Assembly: GCA_965153355.1 (NCBI GenBank)
Contig: OZ231126.1
Span: forward strand, 102,424,001 to 102,488,000
From: Flaccisagitta enflata
Taxonomy: Eukaryota > Chaetognatha > Sagittoidea > Aphragmophora
DNA: 64,000 bases
Reading direction: 5' to 3'
Part shown: in pieces, positions 11,638-25,563 of the stretch
Numbering within the stretch: position 1 is the stretch's first letter
Layout of the letters: every line of letters starts with the position of its first letter
Position numbers and translations under genes: made by a program
Notes under the pieces: generated by a model
Seen by the model: the letters and a program-made list of their open reading frames with translations, nothing else
Database searches by the model: none
What the model was told of the DNA's origin: nothing

Positions 11638-11770
11638 CAAATCCCAGTATCGGGGCTCAAATCTCAGTCTTGAGACTCAAATCCCAGTCTCAAGGCTCAA
11701 ATCCCAGTCTCGAGGCTTAAATCCCAGCCCCAAGGCTCACATCTCAGCCTCGAGGCTCACATCCCACCTG
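11638..11770. repeat. ~20-bp minisatellite (AGGCTCAAATCCCAGTCT type)
   Basis: Six or more degenerate ~20-base copies of CAAGGCTCAAATCCCAGTCT. The same unit builds arrays at 15.16-15.35, 51.6-54.0, 56.0-58.0, 60.17-60.38 and 63.4-63.6 kb. Confidence 0.8.
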
Positions 11771-11782
11771 CAATAAAGACAG

Positions 11783-11870
11783 CATAGGCCGCTGCCCCTT
11801 TATCAACCTCACACCAACACCAACTCACATAGGGGCAACGGGTAGCGCTGACCATCTAACGATTTTGTTT
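11783..11870 (+). repeat. Short composite repeat core (GCCGCTGCCCC ... GGGTAGCGCTGACC)
   Basis: Contains GGCCGCTGCCCC, a ~38-base spacer, then GGGGCAACGGGTAGCGCTG ending ACCATCTAACGATTTT. It is a copy of the ~130-bp family also seen at 37.37, 60.5 and 63.66 kb, and sits directly after a minisatellite array as those copies usually do. Confidence 0.65.
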
Positions 11871-11884
11871 ATTTTTTGTTTCTT

Positions 11885-12235
<351 letters not shown>

Positions 12236-13262
12236 CTGCGTGCATGCATATCCAGCCAACCCTTGCACACACATGCTCAAGCATTCCGCGTTTTGATCAT
12301 TTCTTTGATGATTAATTGATTTGCATACCAACGAGACCGTCAAAATTCAATGGTTAGAATTATTATTTTTTTTTCAGCGGGGAAGTGAAATGCATTATTT
12401 TTGTCTTTCAGATAGTATAATTGCTTGTGCTTGGTAGCTGAAGGTCCTTTGACTGTAGATAACTATTTCTGATTATAATCGATTTCTCTGAGATAAATTC
12501 TGCATAACAAGTCCTGCCGTAAATTTTAAATTCGCATGGAAAATGAAAAAATGAAAAAATGAAGAACATCAGACGCTAGTAAAATGCCATACTTAAGATC
12601 TGATGTTTTTGAAAATGCAAATTTCTTCAATTTTAAGCCGTAATGAAATTTACACCACAGAGAATGTTTTTTTCAGAAGTTCTTATTTTCTTGGTTTTTG
12701 AAGAAAAAAATGACAAAAACCCCACTTCCCATTGATGGATTTTAATAAAATTTGACATGCACGTAGTTGGGCGCGTCCTTCAACTACAGTAAAAATTTCA
12801 AGGAGCTGCGTTGACAGGAAGAGGGATTTTTTGTGAACGGATGGTGTCAACTGAAAATTTTCAATTATTGATTATTACCTGACAGTGGACAAGATTTTTT
12901 AAAAAAAGGGGTATATAAAGTTAACATAAAGCTATGCAAAAAATATTATTTGTATTTCACAAGTATATGAGCGTATATGTACTGCAGAATTGATGAGGAT
13001 TTTAACACTTTAGCGATAACATTCAAATTAAAAAAATATTCAAAAATTTTTCTCAGCTGATTTCCCATCTTTTCTAATATTTTCTTTCTCTTCATTAGAT
13101 ATTTCCGTTGTCAAAACCTTGCCTAGTGGCTATTTTTCTAACAAAGGCCTATAAGGGGATAGTGAGGGGAGGCAATGGCTTCTTCACCAGGTCAAAAATA
13201 ATCATTTTGAAGCTCTACAAGGCCGTAAAAAAGCCTGAATAATAAGTGACTTTTTTCGGTTC
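12236..13262. other. AT-rich noncoding interval
   Basis: AT-rich, with no repeat family or coding signal recognised. If the minus-strand exons are one gene this is intron. Confidence 0.4.
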
Positions 13263-13274
13263 TTCATGTCTTAC

Positions 13275-13409
13275 CTGGCCTCATATCATTATGGTCCGAA
13301 GTCGTGGAAGCTTCTTCCCTTCTCCAATCCCCATCGTAATCGGTGGAGGCAGGAAGACGGTGATCATTAGACCAGAGGTACGGTGACAATGTCACGGCGC
13401 AAGAAATGC

Positions 13410-13489
<80 letters not shown>

Positions 13490-14435
13490 GTTTTGTCGTT
13501 GGCAGAGTTTGTCTCGGAATTAAAAGCTGCAGATACTTGAGAGGAGGAGGATGAAGAAGAGGAAGATAATGATAAGTAGGAGAGAGAAGCAGGGAAGTTA
13601 TTTGAATTGTTGGTGGGTGCCAAATGGCCGAAAGGCATCGGTAAAGAAGCGAAATTGGCGCTCATCGCGGGTGCCGCCAGAGTGGACGAGGACGATGCAG
13701 TTGAATATGGGGGCACAGACAACGAAGATGATGATGAATTTGAAGACGTCGACGACGACGACGACGACGACGATGGTGACGAAGATGATGATGAAGACGA
13801 CGAAGGTAAAGAGGAAGGAAGAAGAGGGGCTCTCGTCAAGGGAGGCGGAAAACTTGAGAAGAAGGACGGAAGGAAATTGTTTGAGTCCGAAGGTGCTGTC
13901 GGATGATAAGCGGAAGAGAAGGGGGAAGAGGAGGAGGGGATGTAATGAGACGAAGAAGGGAAATATGGCATCGTAGGGGCCGAAGACGCTGAGTTTGGGA
14001 AATAGGGAGGGATATTCGCGCTACCGGAGGAAAAATGCGATGAAGGTGGGGAAGAGTGGGTGCACGAGGAGGAAGAGACGTTTGGAAGCGCGGATGGCCA
14101 GGCAGAAGTCGACGAAGAGGTGGAAAAGGCATTGAGACCGGAAGTCCAAGCCATCGGAAACGATGTCGACTGAACGGGGGATGGAAGAGGAAGTGAAGGA
14201 GGAAGAGGAGGAACAAATGAGTTCGTGCCAGTCGGAGAGGAGGAAGATGGGACGAACGCACGAAATGGAGAAGATAGTGGAGAGGAGGAGGAAGAGGAGG
14301 AAGAAAATGACGAGTTGAAAGCGGACAACGCGGCGGCTGTAGGTTGCTGAAGAGGTGCTTGTGGTGTAGACGCAGTCGACGAAGAAGTGGAATCGTAGGG
14401 CTCCGCAAAAGACGGCGTAATCAAAGATTGCGAGC
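13275..14435 (-). CDS. Internal exon encoding a Ser/Pro/Asn-rich low-complexity segment
   Basis: A 1,161-base symmetric exon (phase 1 at both ends, exactly 387 codons) on the minus strand. The acceptor GGTTTTCATTTTCAG lies just before 14435 and the donor CCAG|GTAAGA at 13275/13274. The sequence is dominated by Ser runs, Pro/Phe/Tyr-containing linkers and a 27-residue poly-Asn tract made by an (AAC)n microsatellite (13408-13489). No globular domain is seen. Long open low-complexity exons like this are typical of disordered activation or scaffold regions of transcription regulators, but nothing here proves that role. The phase fits the upstream exon at 16381-16732 and the downstream exon at 9261-9484. 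Confidence 0.55.
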
Positions 14436-14680
14436 CTGAAAATGAAAACCGGGCTGGATTATTATCGTACAAACATTCACTTTTTTCGGTCGGTCGGTCA
14501 GATAGTCCATCGGCTCATAACATGTTTTTAACATAGCCTTCTTTTGTCTTTTTTCAGTATTGTATGTTACTGTAAGGTATGTAAGTGTGAAATACTGTTT
14601 TCCATATCTGTAGTACTGCGCCTGGCCTACCCTCCGCGGCTTTTGCCCTGTTTCGGGCTTATAAAAGTTTTTAAAGAAGA

Positions 14681-14850
14681 AAAAGGCCGGATACACGGCT
14701 ACGCTAGTCGCGTGCCGGTGGGCAGGGGCGGTGATGGGAGTCACTGGGGCATTTGGGCAGAAGCAGTGAGCTAAAAATGCTCAAAAACGCCGAGAAAGTA
14801 ATAGTCGCAAAAGCGTTAGATGGTCAGCGGAACCCGGGCCCTGCCAAAGT
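14681..14850 (-). mobile_element. MITE fragment (CGCGACTA family) plus composite-repeat fragment
   Basis: AGGCCGGATACACGGCTACG followed by CTAGTCGCGTGC and GGTGGGCAGGGGC at 14686-14727 is the reverse-orientation end of the TAGTCGCGTGC MITE family seen at 31.4 kb. At 14800-14850 AGTCGCAAAAGCGTTAGATG then GTCAGCGGAACCCG is the distal part of the ~130-bp composite repeat. Confidence 0.6.
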
Positions 14851-14984
14851 AGGTTGTGAATAAAATTGAGGTAGATGAACATATGAAGAATTTTCGGAAA
14901 AAAATCAATGATTCTCTGCAAAATTTTGTTTTACTTTCCGAATCCTCCGCCAGAGCGAATTTAATTCGAATAGCTCTGGGCTGT

Positions 14985-15075
14985 AAAACCCATATAACCC
15001 TTAGCCCTAAAGCTAACCCTGTCCTAACCCAACTATCTCCAACCTAACCTAAGCCTAAACCACCCTAACCATAAT
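14985..15075. repeat. Degenerate CCTAAC-rich tract
   Basis: About ten irregular CCTAA/CCCTAA-like words (AACCTAACCTAAGCC, ACCACCCTAACC). The phase drifts, so this is at best a decayed telomere-like or simple-repeat tract. Confidence 0.35.
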
Positions 15076-15154
15076 TTAAAAAACGCCCGAAAAGTCTTAA
15101 AAACAAAAGATCACAAGATGATCGTACAATTGTACCAGATTTTCTCCTGCTGCG

Positions 15155-15495
15155 ATCGGGATTTGGGCCTTAAGGCTGAGATTTGGGCTTTGGGGCTGGG
15201 ATTTAGGCCTGTGGACTGGGATTTGAGCCTTGAAGCTGGGACTTGAGCCTCAAGGCCGTAATTTGGGCCTCGAGGCTGAGATTTGGACCTCGAGTCTGGG
15301 ATTTGGGCCTTGAGGTTGGGATTTGTGTCTTGAGGTTGGGACTTGGGCCTCGTGGGGCGGGGGACGAAGAAGGAGAAGGAGAAAAGTGCCCATTTGTGTG
15401 AAAGCAGAGGTCATCGACCCTTCAGGGCCGCTGCCCAAAAAGGGGACCGACCAACCAACCAACCGACAGTAAGACCGACGGACGGACGGACGGTC
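15155..15495. repeat. Minisatellite, GAAGAAGGAGAAGG tract and composite repeat core
   Basis: About nine copies of a ~20-base GGGATTTGGGCCTTGAGGCT unit to 15350, then ACGAAGAAGGAGAAGGAG, then TGTGTGAAAGCAGAGGTCAT and GGGCCGCTGCCCAAAA, ending in GACCGACC/GACGGACGG tetranucleotide runs. The same order appears at 53.9-54.1 kb. Confidence 0.75.
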
Positions 15496-15584
15496 AAATG
15501 TCATGCCATGGTAAATGGTAGCTATCCCATCCTCCAATTGGAAGCGGTCAAACGCTTTCACATCCCAATTAAGACTTTTTATTG

Positions 15585-16345
<761 letters not shown>

Positions 16346-16380
16346 TTATTTCATTTCACTATCCATTACTTGTTACTCAC

Positions 16381-16732
16381 CACAAGCATCAGAGGCCTTC
16401 AAGATTTCAGCACGTTTGCAGACCACTTTCATACCGGCGTTACCGTTTCCACCACTACCCTCTCCGCCGGTTTCTCCACTTCCGCCACCGCCGCCGCCAT
16501 CACCTTCGCCATTGTAACAGTTTCCTGCCAGGGGCGCATTATCCTGATCGTCGTCGTGACAATGATTTGCGTTGTGTGTTTGGACGTGACGTTGATCTGT
16601 CGGTGAATATGCTTGCACTCCATCTTGGGAGAGGAGGTCGGGAAATGCCGCCATTTTGATGGTCTGCGGTAGAAATACATCCATTAATTGTTTCGGTTTG
16701 GGCTTAGTGAGGGATATTGTTCCACTTGTCAT
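16381..16732 (-). CDS. Candidate first coding exon, Gly/His-rich, unrecognised
   Basis: On the minus strand an ATG at 16732 opens ~117 codons ending at a TTGTG|GTGAGT donor (exon end 16381, phase 1). The protein starts MTSGTISLTKPKPKQLMDVF and becomes His/Asp- and then Gly-rich (GEGDGGGGGGSGETGGEG), closing with KVVCKRAEILKASDACG. Phase 1 joins cleanly to the Ser-rich exon at 14435 across a ~1.9-kb intron filled by pyrimidine microsatellites. A CTATAAAT lies ~15-25 bases upstream of the ATG, but too close to be assigned as a promoter. No domain is recognised. Confidence 0.45.
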
Positions 16733-16809
16733 GTTACGTTTTCGTAAATTTATAGGTCGTCGACGTACTCAAATAGGGAAAGATTCGTTTAAACAACAAC
16801 AACAACAGC

Positions 16810-16855
<46 letters not shown>

Positions 16856-17051
16856 GCAACAGCAACAACAACAACAACAACAACAACAGCAACGTAAACA
16901 ACTTAATTACTGTAAGAAGAACTGTAAGAAGGGCAACCCTGATAGTCTTGTGTGTTACTGCGCAGAGGCAGAAATACGAAAACTTCTCGCAATTCGAAGA
17001 ATATTACCTCGGATTGACGGACCAAAGACGTTAACGTATGGAATCGCATGA
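16731..17051 (+). CDS. Small basic poly-Gln ORF, doubtful
   Basis: The plus strand from ATG 16731 reads a 106-residue protein: basic N-part MLRFRKFIGRRRTQIGKDSF, a 33-residue poly-Gln from (CAA)n at 16793-16893, then NYCKKNCKKGNPDSLVCYC with five cysteines. It overlaps the start of the minus-strand exon (the two ATGs share one CATG). It may be an exon on the opposite strand or chance readthrough of a microsatellite; the Cys pattern is the only thing in its favour. Confidence 0.2.
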
Positions 17052-17539
17052 ACGCGACTAAAAAGTTTCGCTGAATTGAATCGTATTCGACTTACTTGGC
17101 ATGAGGGTTCCGGAAAAGATGGAATATACGCCTTTGGTAAGGATTGAGAATGTAGCATTTTGTTACCAACTAAACTTCTTCAATCATTTGCTAATATATT
17201 TATCCGATTGTTTTGATTTGTTATACTTTTTGTTGGGGGGAGTGGTTATGGCGTCGACACGATGTACGTAATATGCGATGATTGATTCTTAATGAAACTG
17301 TAGTCCCATCCAACAGTCTGTTAGTCTGTTAGACAATTGTTTGATCGGGACTCATTTCAAACTCCGTGAGAAAAGAGGAAAGATTCCGCCTTGGTCATTT
17401 ACAAGTACACAGGTCGTCTTCTGGTGCGAGTTAAATCACAATGAAAAGTTTTCAAAGGGGAAAATTGAGGAAACAGCATCTCAAGAAAATCGGAAAGATG
17501 AAGAAGAAAATTCGTCGATTTCGATGAAGGCGATGCATT

Positions 17540-17766
17540 CGCCGCGACGACGACGACGATGATGACGGTGAAATCGACGACAATGATGTCGACGAAGGCT
17601 ACGATGTGTTTAGTAGGACTTCGGAGATGCCGATGACGACGTAACAGAGAAGATTCTGTTCAACGATCGCTTCAGCGACGACGACGACGAAGACGACGAA
17701 AATAACATCAATAATGAAGATGACGACGAGATTGACGACGATGGTTATGATGATTTCAAAAAATAA
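17540..17766 (+). other. Asp/Glu-codon-rich tract, possible decayed acidic exon
   Basis: GAC/GAT/GAA codons run in two different frames (17546-17644, ending TAA, and 17677-17766, ending AAAAAATAA), giving DDDDDDGEIDDNDVDEGYD and then DDDDEDDENNINNEDDDEID. An acidic tail split by a frame change is the simplest reading, but an expanded GAC repeat would look the same. Confidence 0.3.
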
Positions 17767-18067
17767 AATATCCTCGTCCTCGCGCCCGCGATGAATAAGC
17801 GCCCCCCCCCCTCTCTCCCAGCGGCAGTATTTCTTAACGAAAAGTTTGAGGAAAAAAAATCGTGTAACAGACTGAGAATCACTTAACGGTTACAAGTTCC
17901 CTTTGTAAGAATGGTTAAATCGAGCTTCCGTCATGTAGGCCAAAGCTTCTTGTAATGAGGCGCTCAAATTGGATTATTAAATAATAGCTCATTATTTCAA
18001 AAACATTTAGTTTATGGCGAAGAAATAAAATTTTACCCTCGGGAGTGACCACATTCGCGTATATTTT
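17767..18067. other. Noncoding interval
   Basis: Nothing recognised apart from a short C-homopolymer run near 17803. Confidence 0.4.
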
Positions 18068-18578
18068 GGGTGCTTCACATAGCAAAAGTTTGGAGTATAC
18101 CTTCACCCTACTTAGGTAATATGGAGGAGCAAAAATCATGAAGGTGACTATTTTTCTTTTCTCAAAATTCTTTCATCTTCTGTTTTTGTTTTGACCTTAA
18201 AGTTCTAACAGAATTCCTAGAAATCAGCAAAATCCTGTGTAGTTTTTTTATTAAAAGGACAGATATTTGATTAAAAAACCATGATATATATGGGAGTAGA
18301 CAAAAGTATCAAAACATAAACTGTAAAAAAGTTTACTTAAAAAGCAAAATAACAATTCTATAAAGAGAAATAATTAGTAATAGCTATTTCCATGATTGTC
18401 AGCCTAATGATTTATCCCACTGCATTATGCAAATTAGGTCCTCAAAATGAAATTGCTAATAAACGGAAGATAAATGATTTTTGATAAAAGAAAAATGGTA
18501 TGGGTCTTAAAATTGGCTACTCCATTTTAGGTAAAAAGGGTAAAAAGAAATAACAAAATTTTGCTATGTGAAGCACCC
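18068..18578. mobile_element. Nonautonomous DNA element with GGGTGCTTCACATAGCAAAA inverted ends
   Basis: GGGTGCTTCACATAGCAAAA at 18068 returns inverted as TTTTGCTATGTGAAGCACCC ending at 18578; similarity weakens over ~60 bases inward. The 511-bp interior is AT-rich without an ORF. No clear target duplication. Confidence 0.65.
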
Positions 18579-18959
18579 AAGCGTATCGTCGCTAGAACAC
18601 GTTTGAAAGGGATGAACATAACGTTTGTTGACATGATCAACGAGTGTATGAAATTTGTTTTTGCGGTATGGAGCAAAGATGTTTCACTTTCAGACGTATG
18701 CATCGAAAGAATTATGTAAATTCGAAAATAGAGACGCCGTATTGACACTCGTCTTAACGTCTTTTGAGATTCTAAAGACGTTTTAATGTCAAATGGAAGA
18801 GCAAACATCTCCTTCACGATTTTTCATCTTTCCCAATCTCAGCTCAGTCCATAAAATCGGTCACGATTCAATATAACAGAATCTTACTTCAGCTCTTTGT
18901 CCCTCTGTCTTTCTCTATCTGATTTTCCCGTATCTGTCTGTTCGTCTTATTGTCTGCTG

Positions 18960-19690
<731 letters not shown>

Positions 19691-19693
19691 TAG

Positions 19694-19808
19694 GTGCGAC
19701 AAAGCACCTCTATAACTGGCTCTGTCCGTCTGTTGGTTGGTCGGTCTGTAACGCATTCGTTCGACGATCCACACGTCGCACCTTATTGGCCTACTTGGCC
19801 TTGTTTTC
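19694..19808 (+). mobile_element. Short MITE, GTGCGAC ... GTCGCAC
   Basis: GTGCGACAAAGCACCTCTAT ... ACGATCCACACGTCGCAC, then CTTATTGGCCTACTTGGCC. Near-identical to the copy at 24402-24520; a partial reverse copy lies at 20160-20235. It is flanked by (TC)n upstream and (CA)n downstream. Confidence 0.7.
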
Positions 19809-19849
19809 TTTTTCCCCGTCTTTCGTCTTTACACAAACAAGAATCGGAA

Positions 19850-19995
<146 letters not shown>

Positions 19996-20159
19996 AACAT
20001 ACTTACCCTGTGTGTGAAAGAAAAACAGCATGAGATCACATCACCGGTCCCAGTGCACAATCGCACGGGGTTCCCATTAATTAGCGATCGTGTGTTAGCG
20101 ACTTCCATACTAGCAATACTCATACTAGCTACACCCATACAAGTAGCACCCATACACTA

Positions 20160-20370
<211 letters not shown>

Positions 20371-20434
20371 ACATTGGATCTGACCAACCCAAATTTGATA
20401 CTGAGTGAAGTTGAGATTCTTGTTTTGATTAAAT

Positions 20435-23400
20435 CCCTCACAAGCATGTAAAAAAAAAAAATCTTTGAGGGTGGCAAAAAAAAGTGATTTCTATGTAAAA
20501 TTGCATCAGGAATCCATTTTTGATGTTTTTAGGGCCCTACGAGGGGGCCCCTAGAAACGCACCAAAAAAAACAGCCAAAAATAGCCTATTTTGGCTATTT
20601 TTGTTGAAAATTTTTTGCTTAATGAGACCCCAACCCCCAAATTTTTTTGGTGGTAATACTTCTTGATGTAAGAGACTGAAAAAAAAAATGATCATCATGG
20701 TAAGTGATGGTTGGGGTACCTAAAAAGGCCCAAAAAGGGCCCGTAAAACATAAAAATATCACTTTTTTATTCATTGCGCGTCTAAAATGCTTGGATTCCT
20801 ACAAAATTTGAAATGAAACTTCTCGTACATGCAACAATCTTCTGCAAAGTTTTGTGGCCACTTTTGAACAGCTTCATGTTGAAATTATGCTAAAAAAAAC
20901 AAAATTCGACCAAAAAAAAAACCAATTTTTGAGTTTTCTTACATGAAAACACTATTTCAAGGTCCCTGAATCCAATTTTTTTTTTGAAAATGGTTAGTCA
21001 TGCATCTTGGGAGATCCCAGAAAAAATTTCAGCAGATATTTCCAAAAAATGGCCGAGTTATTACGGTTCAAAATGACCTGGTAAATGAAAAAAAAACACA
21101 ATTTTGTAACTTCAAGGCTGTAGAACTGAAAAATCATACTAAAAGTACCTGGAAAATAGACATATTAAAAGAAAATGCATGGGGAATCCATTACTGGTGG
21201 TTTGGGGGCTCTATAAGGGGCCCTGACTCAGCCCAAAAAAAAGCTAAAAATGACCTATTTTGAAAGCTTTATTTTGTAAAAATTTCTTGTTCAAAGAGAC
21301 CCAATCCTTCCAAAAATTTTTGGGCTATACTTCTTGATGTAAGAGACTGATGGGAAGAGAATCATGATGGTAGGTGATGGTTGGGATACCTAAAAAGGCC
21401 CAAAAAGGGCCCGTAAAACATAAAGATATCATTTTTTTATTCACTGCGCGTCCGAAAATGCTTGGATTCCTAAAAAATTTGAAATGGAAATTCTCATTTC
21501 ATGTATATAGCTTCCTGCAAAATTTTTTGGTCACTCTTGAACAGCTTCATGGTAAAATTATGCTCAAACAAAATTCGCCCCAAAAAGGGCCCCTAAAACC
21601 ATTACTCTTGGGTCTGATATAGTGGGTTACAACTATACAGACACAAAAAACAATGAAACTGTTTTAAAAAAGAAAATGGTATTCTTTGTTTACCAGTAAG
21701 TGAATCAAAAATGCTTTGGTGCACTTAAAGGTTCTAAGCATGTGGTCCAGGCTGAGTCATACCGGTGCTGTAAAGTTGATCATCTTTCTGTTCTGCAGGA
21801 ACAACTATTTTTTAAATAACACTGGTTTAAATGAAAATGAAAATTGAATTTACAGAGGTGGGGGGGGGAATTTTGTGGATTTCTATTTTTTTTCATGAAA
21901 TACTCCAATTAAGGAACCAAAAATTAACAGTGAGCTTTTTGCATTAAATGCAAAGTTCTATTTCAATTTTTTGAAGAAATCCAAGCATTTTTAAAGCACA
22001 ATGAATAAGAAATTTGTATCATTGTTTATCACCCCGTTTTAGGCCTTTCAGGTACTAAACATCACCTACCATCATGATTCTTTTTTTCAGTCCCTTTCAT
22101 CAAATATTTTACATAAATTTTAGAAGGTTGGAGTCTCATTGATAAATTTCTTCTTACCAAATATAGCAAAAACAGGCCATTTATGGAAAGTCTTTTTGGT
22201 GCGTTTCTAGGGGCCCCCTTATAGGACCCTTAACCATCTGAAATAGATTCACCATGCATTTTTAAATACATTTAACTTTTTTTCAGGTACTCTTATGTAG
22301 AATTTTTCATGCAAACAGCCTCTTTACTTTTTTCATTAACCAGGTCATTTTAAACAGTACTAGCATTTTCTAAAAATATCTGCTTAAATTTTTCTGGGAC
22401 CTTTTAAGATACATGAGAAACCATTTAGAAAAAACAAGGCCAACACCTATAAGTCGCGTGCAAGACATAGATAACTTATGACTCAAATTGACTTAAATGA
22501 CTTAAGATGACTGAAAATAACTTAAAAAGACATAAAATGATGATAAATGACTTATACGACTAAATTGACCAAATTGACATAAGCGACTTGATATAATATA
22601 AAATGACTCAAAATGACTTACAATGACTTACAATAACTTAGAATGACTTAGAATGACTAAAAATGGCCTAAAATGACTAAGAATAACTAAAAGTAATAAA
22701 AAGAATGTTTGACCAATGGACTGATGGACGGACAGAGGGACGGACAAAGCGGGTTGTAGAGTCGCGGGCACGCGACAAAATTGGATTCCATGACCTTGAA
22801 ATAGTGTCTACATGTGAGAAAACTAAAAAATTGGCTTATTTTGGGGCGAATTTTGTTTTTTTGAGTATAATGTTACCATGAATCTGTTCAAAAGCTTTTC
22901 ACATAAAACGAGAATCTCCATTTCAAATTTTTTTGGAATCCAAGCATTTTTGGACGCGCAGTGAATAAAAAAATGATTCTTTATGTTTTACGGGCCCCTT
23001 TTGGGCCTTTTTAGGTACCCCAACCATCATCTACCACCATGATTCTCTTTCCATCAGTCTTTTACATCAAGAAGTATAGCCCAAACAAATTTGGAAGGAT
23101 TGGGTCTCTTTAAACAAGACAATTTCTCAAAAAATAGCCAAAATAGGCCATTTTTAGCTTTTTTTTGGGGTGTGTTTCCAGGGGCCTGCAACAGAACCCC
23201 AGAGCCACCAGTAATGAATTCCCATGCATTTCTTTTAATTTGTCTATTTTCAGGTACTTTTAGTATAATTTTTCAGTTCTACAACCTTGAAATTACAAAA
23301 TTGTGTTTTTTTCATTGCCAGGTCATTTTGAACCGTAATAACTCGGCCATTTTTGGAAATATCTGCTGAAATTTTTTCTGGGATCTCCCAAGATGCATGA

Positions 23401-23960
23401 CTAACCATTTTCAAAAAAAAAATTGGATTCAGGGACCTTGATATAGTGTTTTCATGTAAGAATTCTCAAAAATTGGTTTTTTTTTGGCCAAATTTTGTTT
23501 TTTGGAGCATAATTTCAACATGAAGCTGTTCAATAGTGGCCATGACAAATCTTTGCAGGAAGATTGTTGCATAAATGAGAAGTTCCATTTCAAATTTTGT
23601 AGAAATCCAAGCATTTTTAGACTCGCAATGAATAAAAAAGTATATTTCTATGTTCTGGGCCCTTTTGGGCCTTTTAAATACCCCAACCCATCACTTATGA
23701 TGATCATTTTTTTCAGTCTCTTACATCAGAAGTATTACCAAAAAATTTGGGGAGTTTAGGGGTCTCCTAAAGCAAAAAATTTTCAACAAAAACAGCCAAA
23801 ATATAGGCCATTTTTAGCTGTTTTGGTGCGTTCTAGGCCCCCTCGTAGGGCCTAAAAACATCAAAAATGGAATCCTGATGCAATTTTTCATGAAATCACT
23901 TTTTTTGCCACCCTCAGCGATTTTTTTTCTTACAAGAAATAACGCAGCTAGCTGAAGATA
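20435..23960. mobile_element. Second foldback element with tandem inverted modules
   Basis: GGGCCCTACGAGGGGGCCCC (from 20532) returns inverted as GGCCCCCTCGTAGGGCC (23836-23852), and the outer edges AATCCCTCACAAGCATG (20430s) and its inverse near 23960 also match. Each side is a chain of ~550-650-bp modules: two on the left (20450-20990, 20990-21620) and three inverted on the right (21870-22430, 22790-23425, 23430-23935). Each module carries TAGGGGCC, a TTGGATTCCTA block and a CAGCATTTT/AAAATGGCC block. No transposase ORF. Architecture matches the foldback at 1-2745. Confidence 0.8.
22434..22777 (-). mobile_element. MITE (TAGTCGCGTGC family) nested in the foldback
   Basis: ACAAGGCCAACACCTATAAG-TCGCGTGC at the left and GTAGAGTCGCGGGCACGCGA at the right frame ~340 bp. 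The interior is a degenerate ~10-base ATGACTTAAA minisatellite (22476-22690) followed by a GACGGACAGAGGGACGGAC run. It separates two foldback modules. Confidence 0.65.
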
Positions 23961-24400
23961 TGCATGTGAGGGAAATAAGCAGATCATCGTTGCAGTTACA
24001 CATAATTTGTCATTTGTATGACACTAGATAATTCAAGGAACTACATTGCGGTCATCTTAATTGAATAAGTCAACAACTGCCATATACTAGCCTACTTAAA
24101 GCAAAAAAGTAATGACTGACGAATTCTTTTAAGTTGAGTAATAAACTCTTCCACGTCACTCTCTGTACAACCTACTTTTTCATTGCCACATCGTTGGTCT
24201 GTTCAAGATTGTTTTGAAATTGGTTCATGGACAGGATCAAGGAGCTTTGTCAAACCTTTGGGATAGTATCCATCCTCAAACCAACCCTGTCAAGCTTTAG
24301 ATTAGATCGACATTACAACCATCGATCATTTAATCATATGTTTACAAATTAGAACGCATCATTTACAGATTGAACGTGACCGTGTGAGACGTGGTTTTTA
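23961..24400. other. Noncoding interval
   Basis: No gene or repeat family recognised. Confidence 0.4.
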
Positions 24401-24401
24401 C

Positions 24402-24520
24402 GTGCGACAAAGAACCTCTATAACTGGCTGTGTCCGTTGGTCGGTCGGTCGGTTGGTTGGTAACGCATTCGTTCGACGATCCACACGTCGCACTTTATCG
24501 GCCTACTTGGCCTTGTTTTT
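24402..24520 (+). mobile_element. Short MITE, GTGCGAC ... GTCGCAC
   Basis: Second full copy of the 19694 element: GTGCGACAAAGAACCTCTAT ... GATCCACACGTCGCAC then TATCGGCCTACTTGGCCTTG, with an internal GGTCGGTCGGTCGG run. Confidence 0.7.
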
Positions 24521-25038
24521 TGGTAATTTCTTTGCGTCACCAGGAACTTCAGTGGAGAACAGTATTAGTCTGTACAATATTACTCTTTCACATTATTGCA
24601 AAATCGATGTTTCTTAATCATCAACATCGATAATATCTCGCCTGTGTAAAAATTTCTCGATTTGCAATGGGACTGAAAAAACGGAGATATAATCGAATTG
24701 AAAAATAATAACCTTTGCCGCCGTTCGACTGAAAAACGTAGAAAGTGATCCAAAACTCTCCTCTAAATTATAGACATCCAACTTTATATATTATCACATC
24801 ATAAGGAAAATAACAACAGCAGCAGCAAAAAGAAAAAAAATGGACACATTCCTATCTACATAAGTTGCAGAGATCAGTATTCAAAAGCAATGATACAAGA
24901 GAAAAGGGTCATTTGTAGAGCAGGAGAGTGATAAAACAACCCTTACTCAAAATATCGTACAGCAAATTATCAGCGAGAGACACTGCAGAAGGCTTCAAAT
25001 ATAACATCCAAGGTAGCAGTAATAACAACTTGTCTAAA
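24521..25038. other. Upstream region of the LRR-KEN receptor gene
   Basis: AT-rich sequence without a recognised repeat. It should hold the promoter and 5' leader, but no TATA box or start site can be assigned with confidence. Confidence 0.35.

Positions 25039-25555
<517 letters not shown>

Positions 25556-25563
<8 letters not shown>

Noticed and set aside
14985-15075. Interstitial telomere
   Set aside because: CCTAAC words are irregular and out of phase; no clean TTAGG or TTAGGG array.
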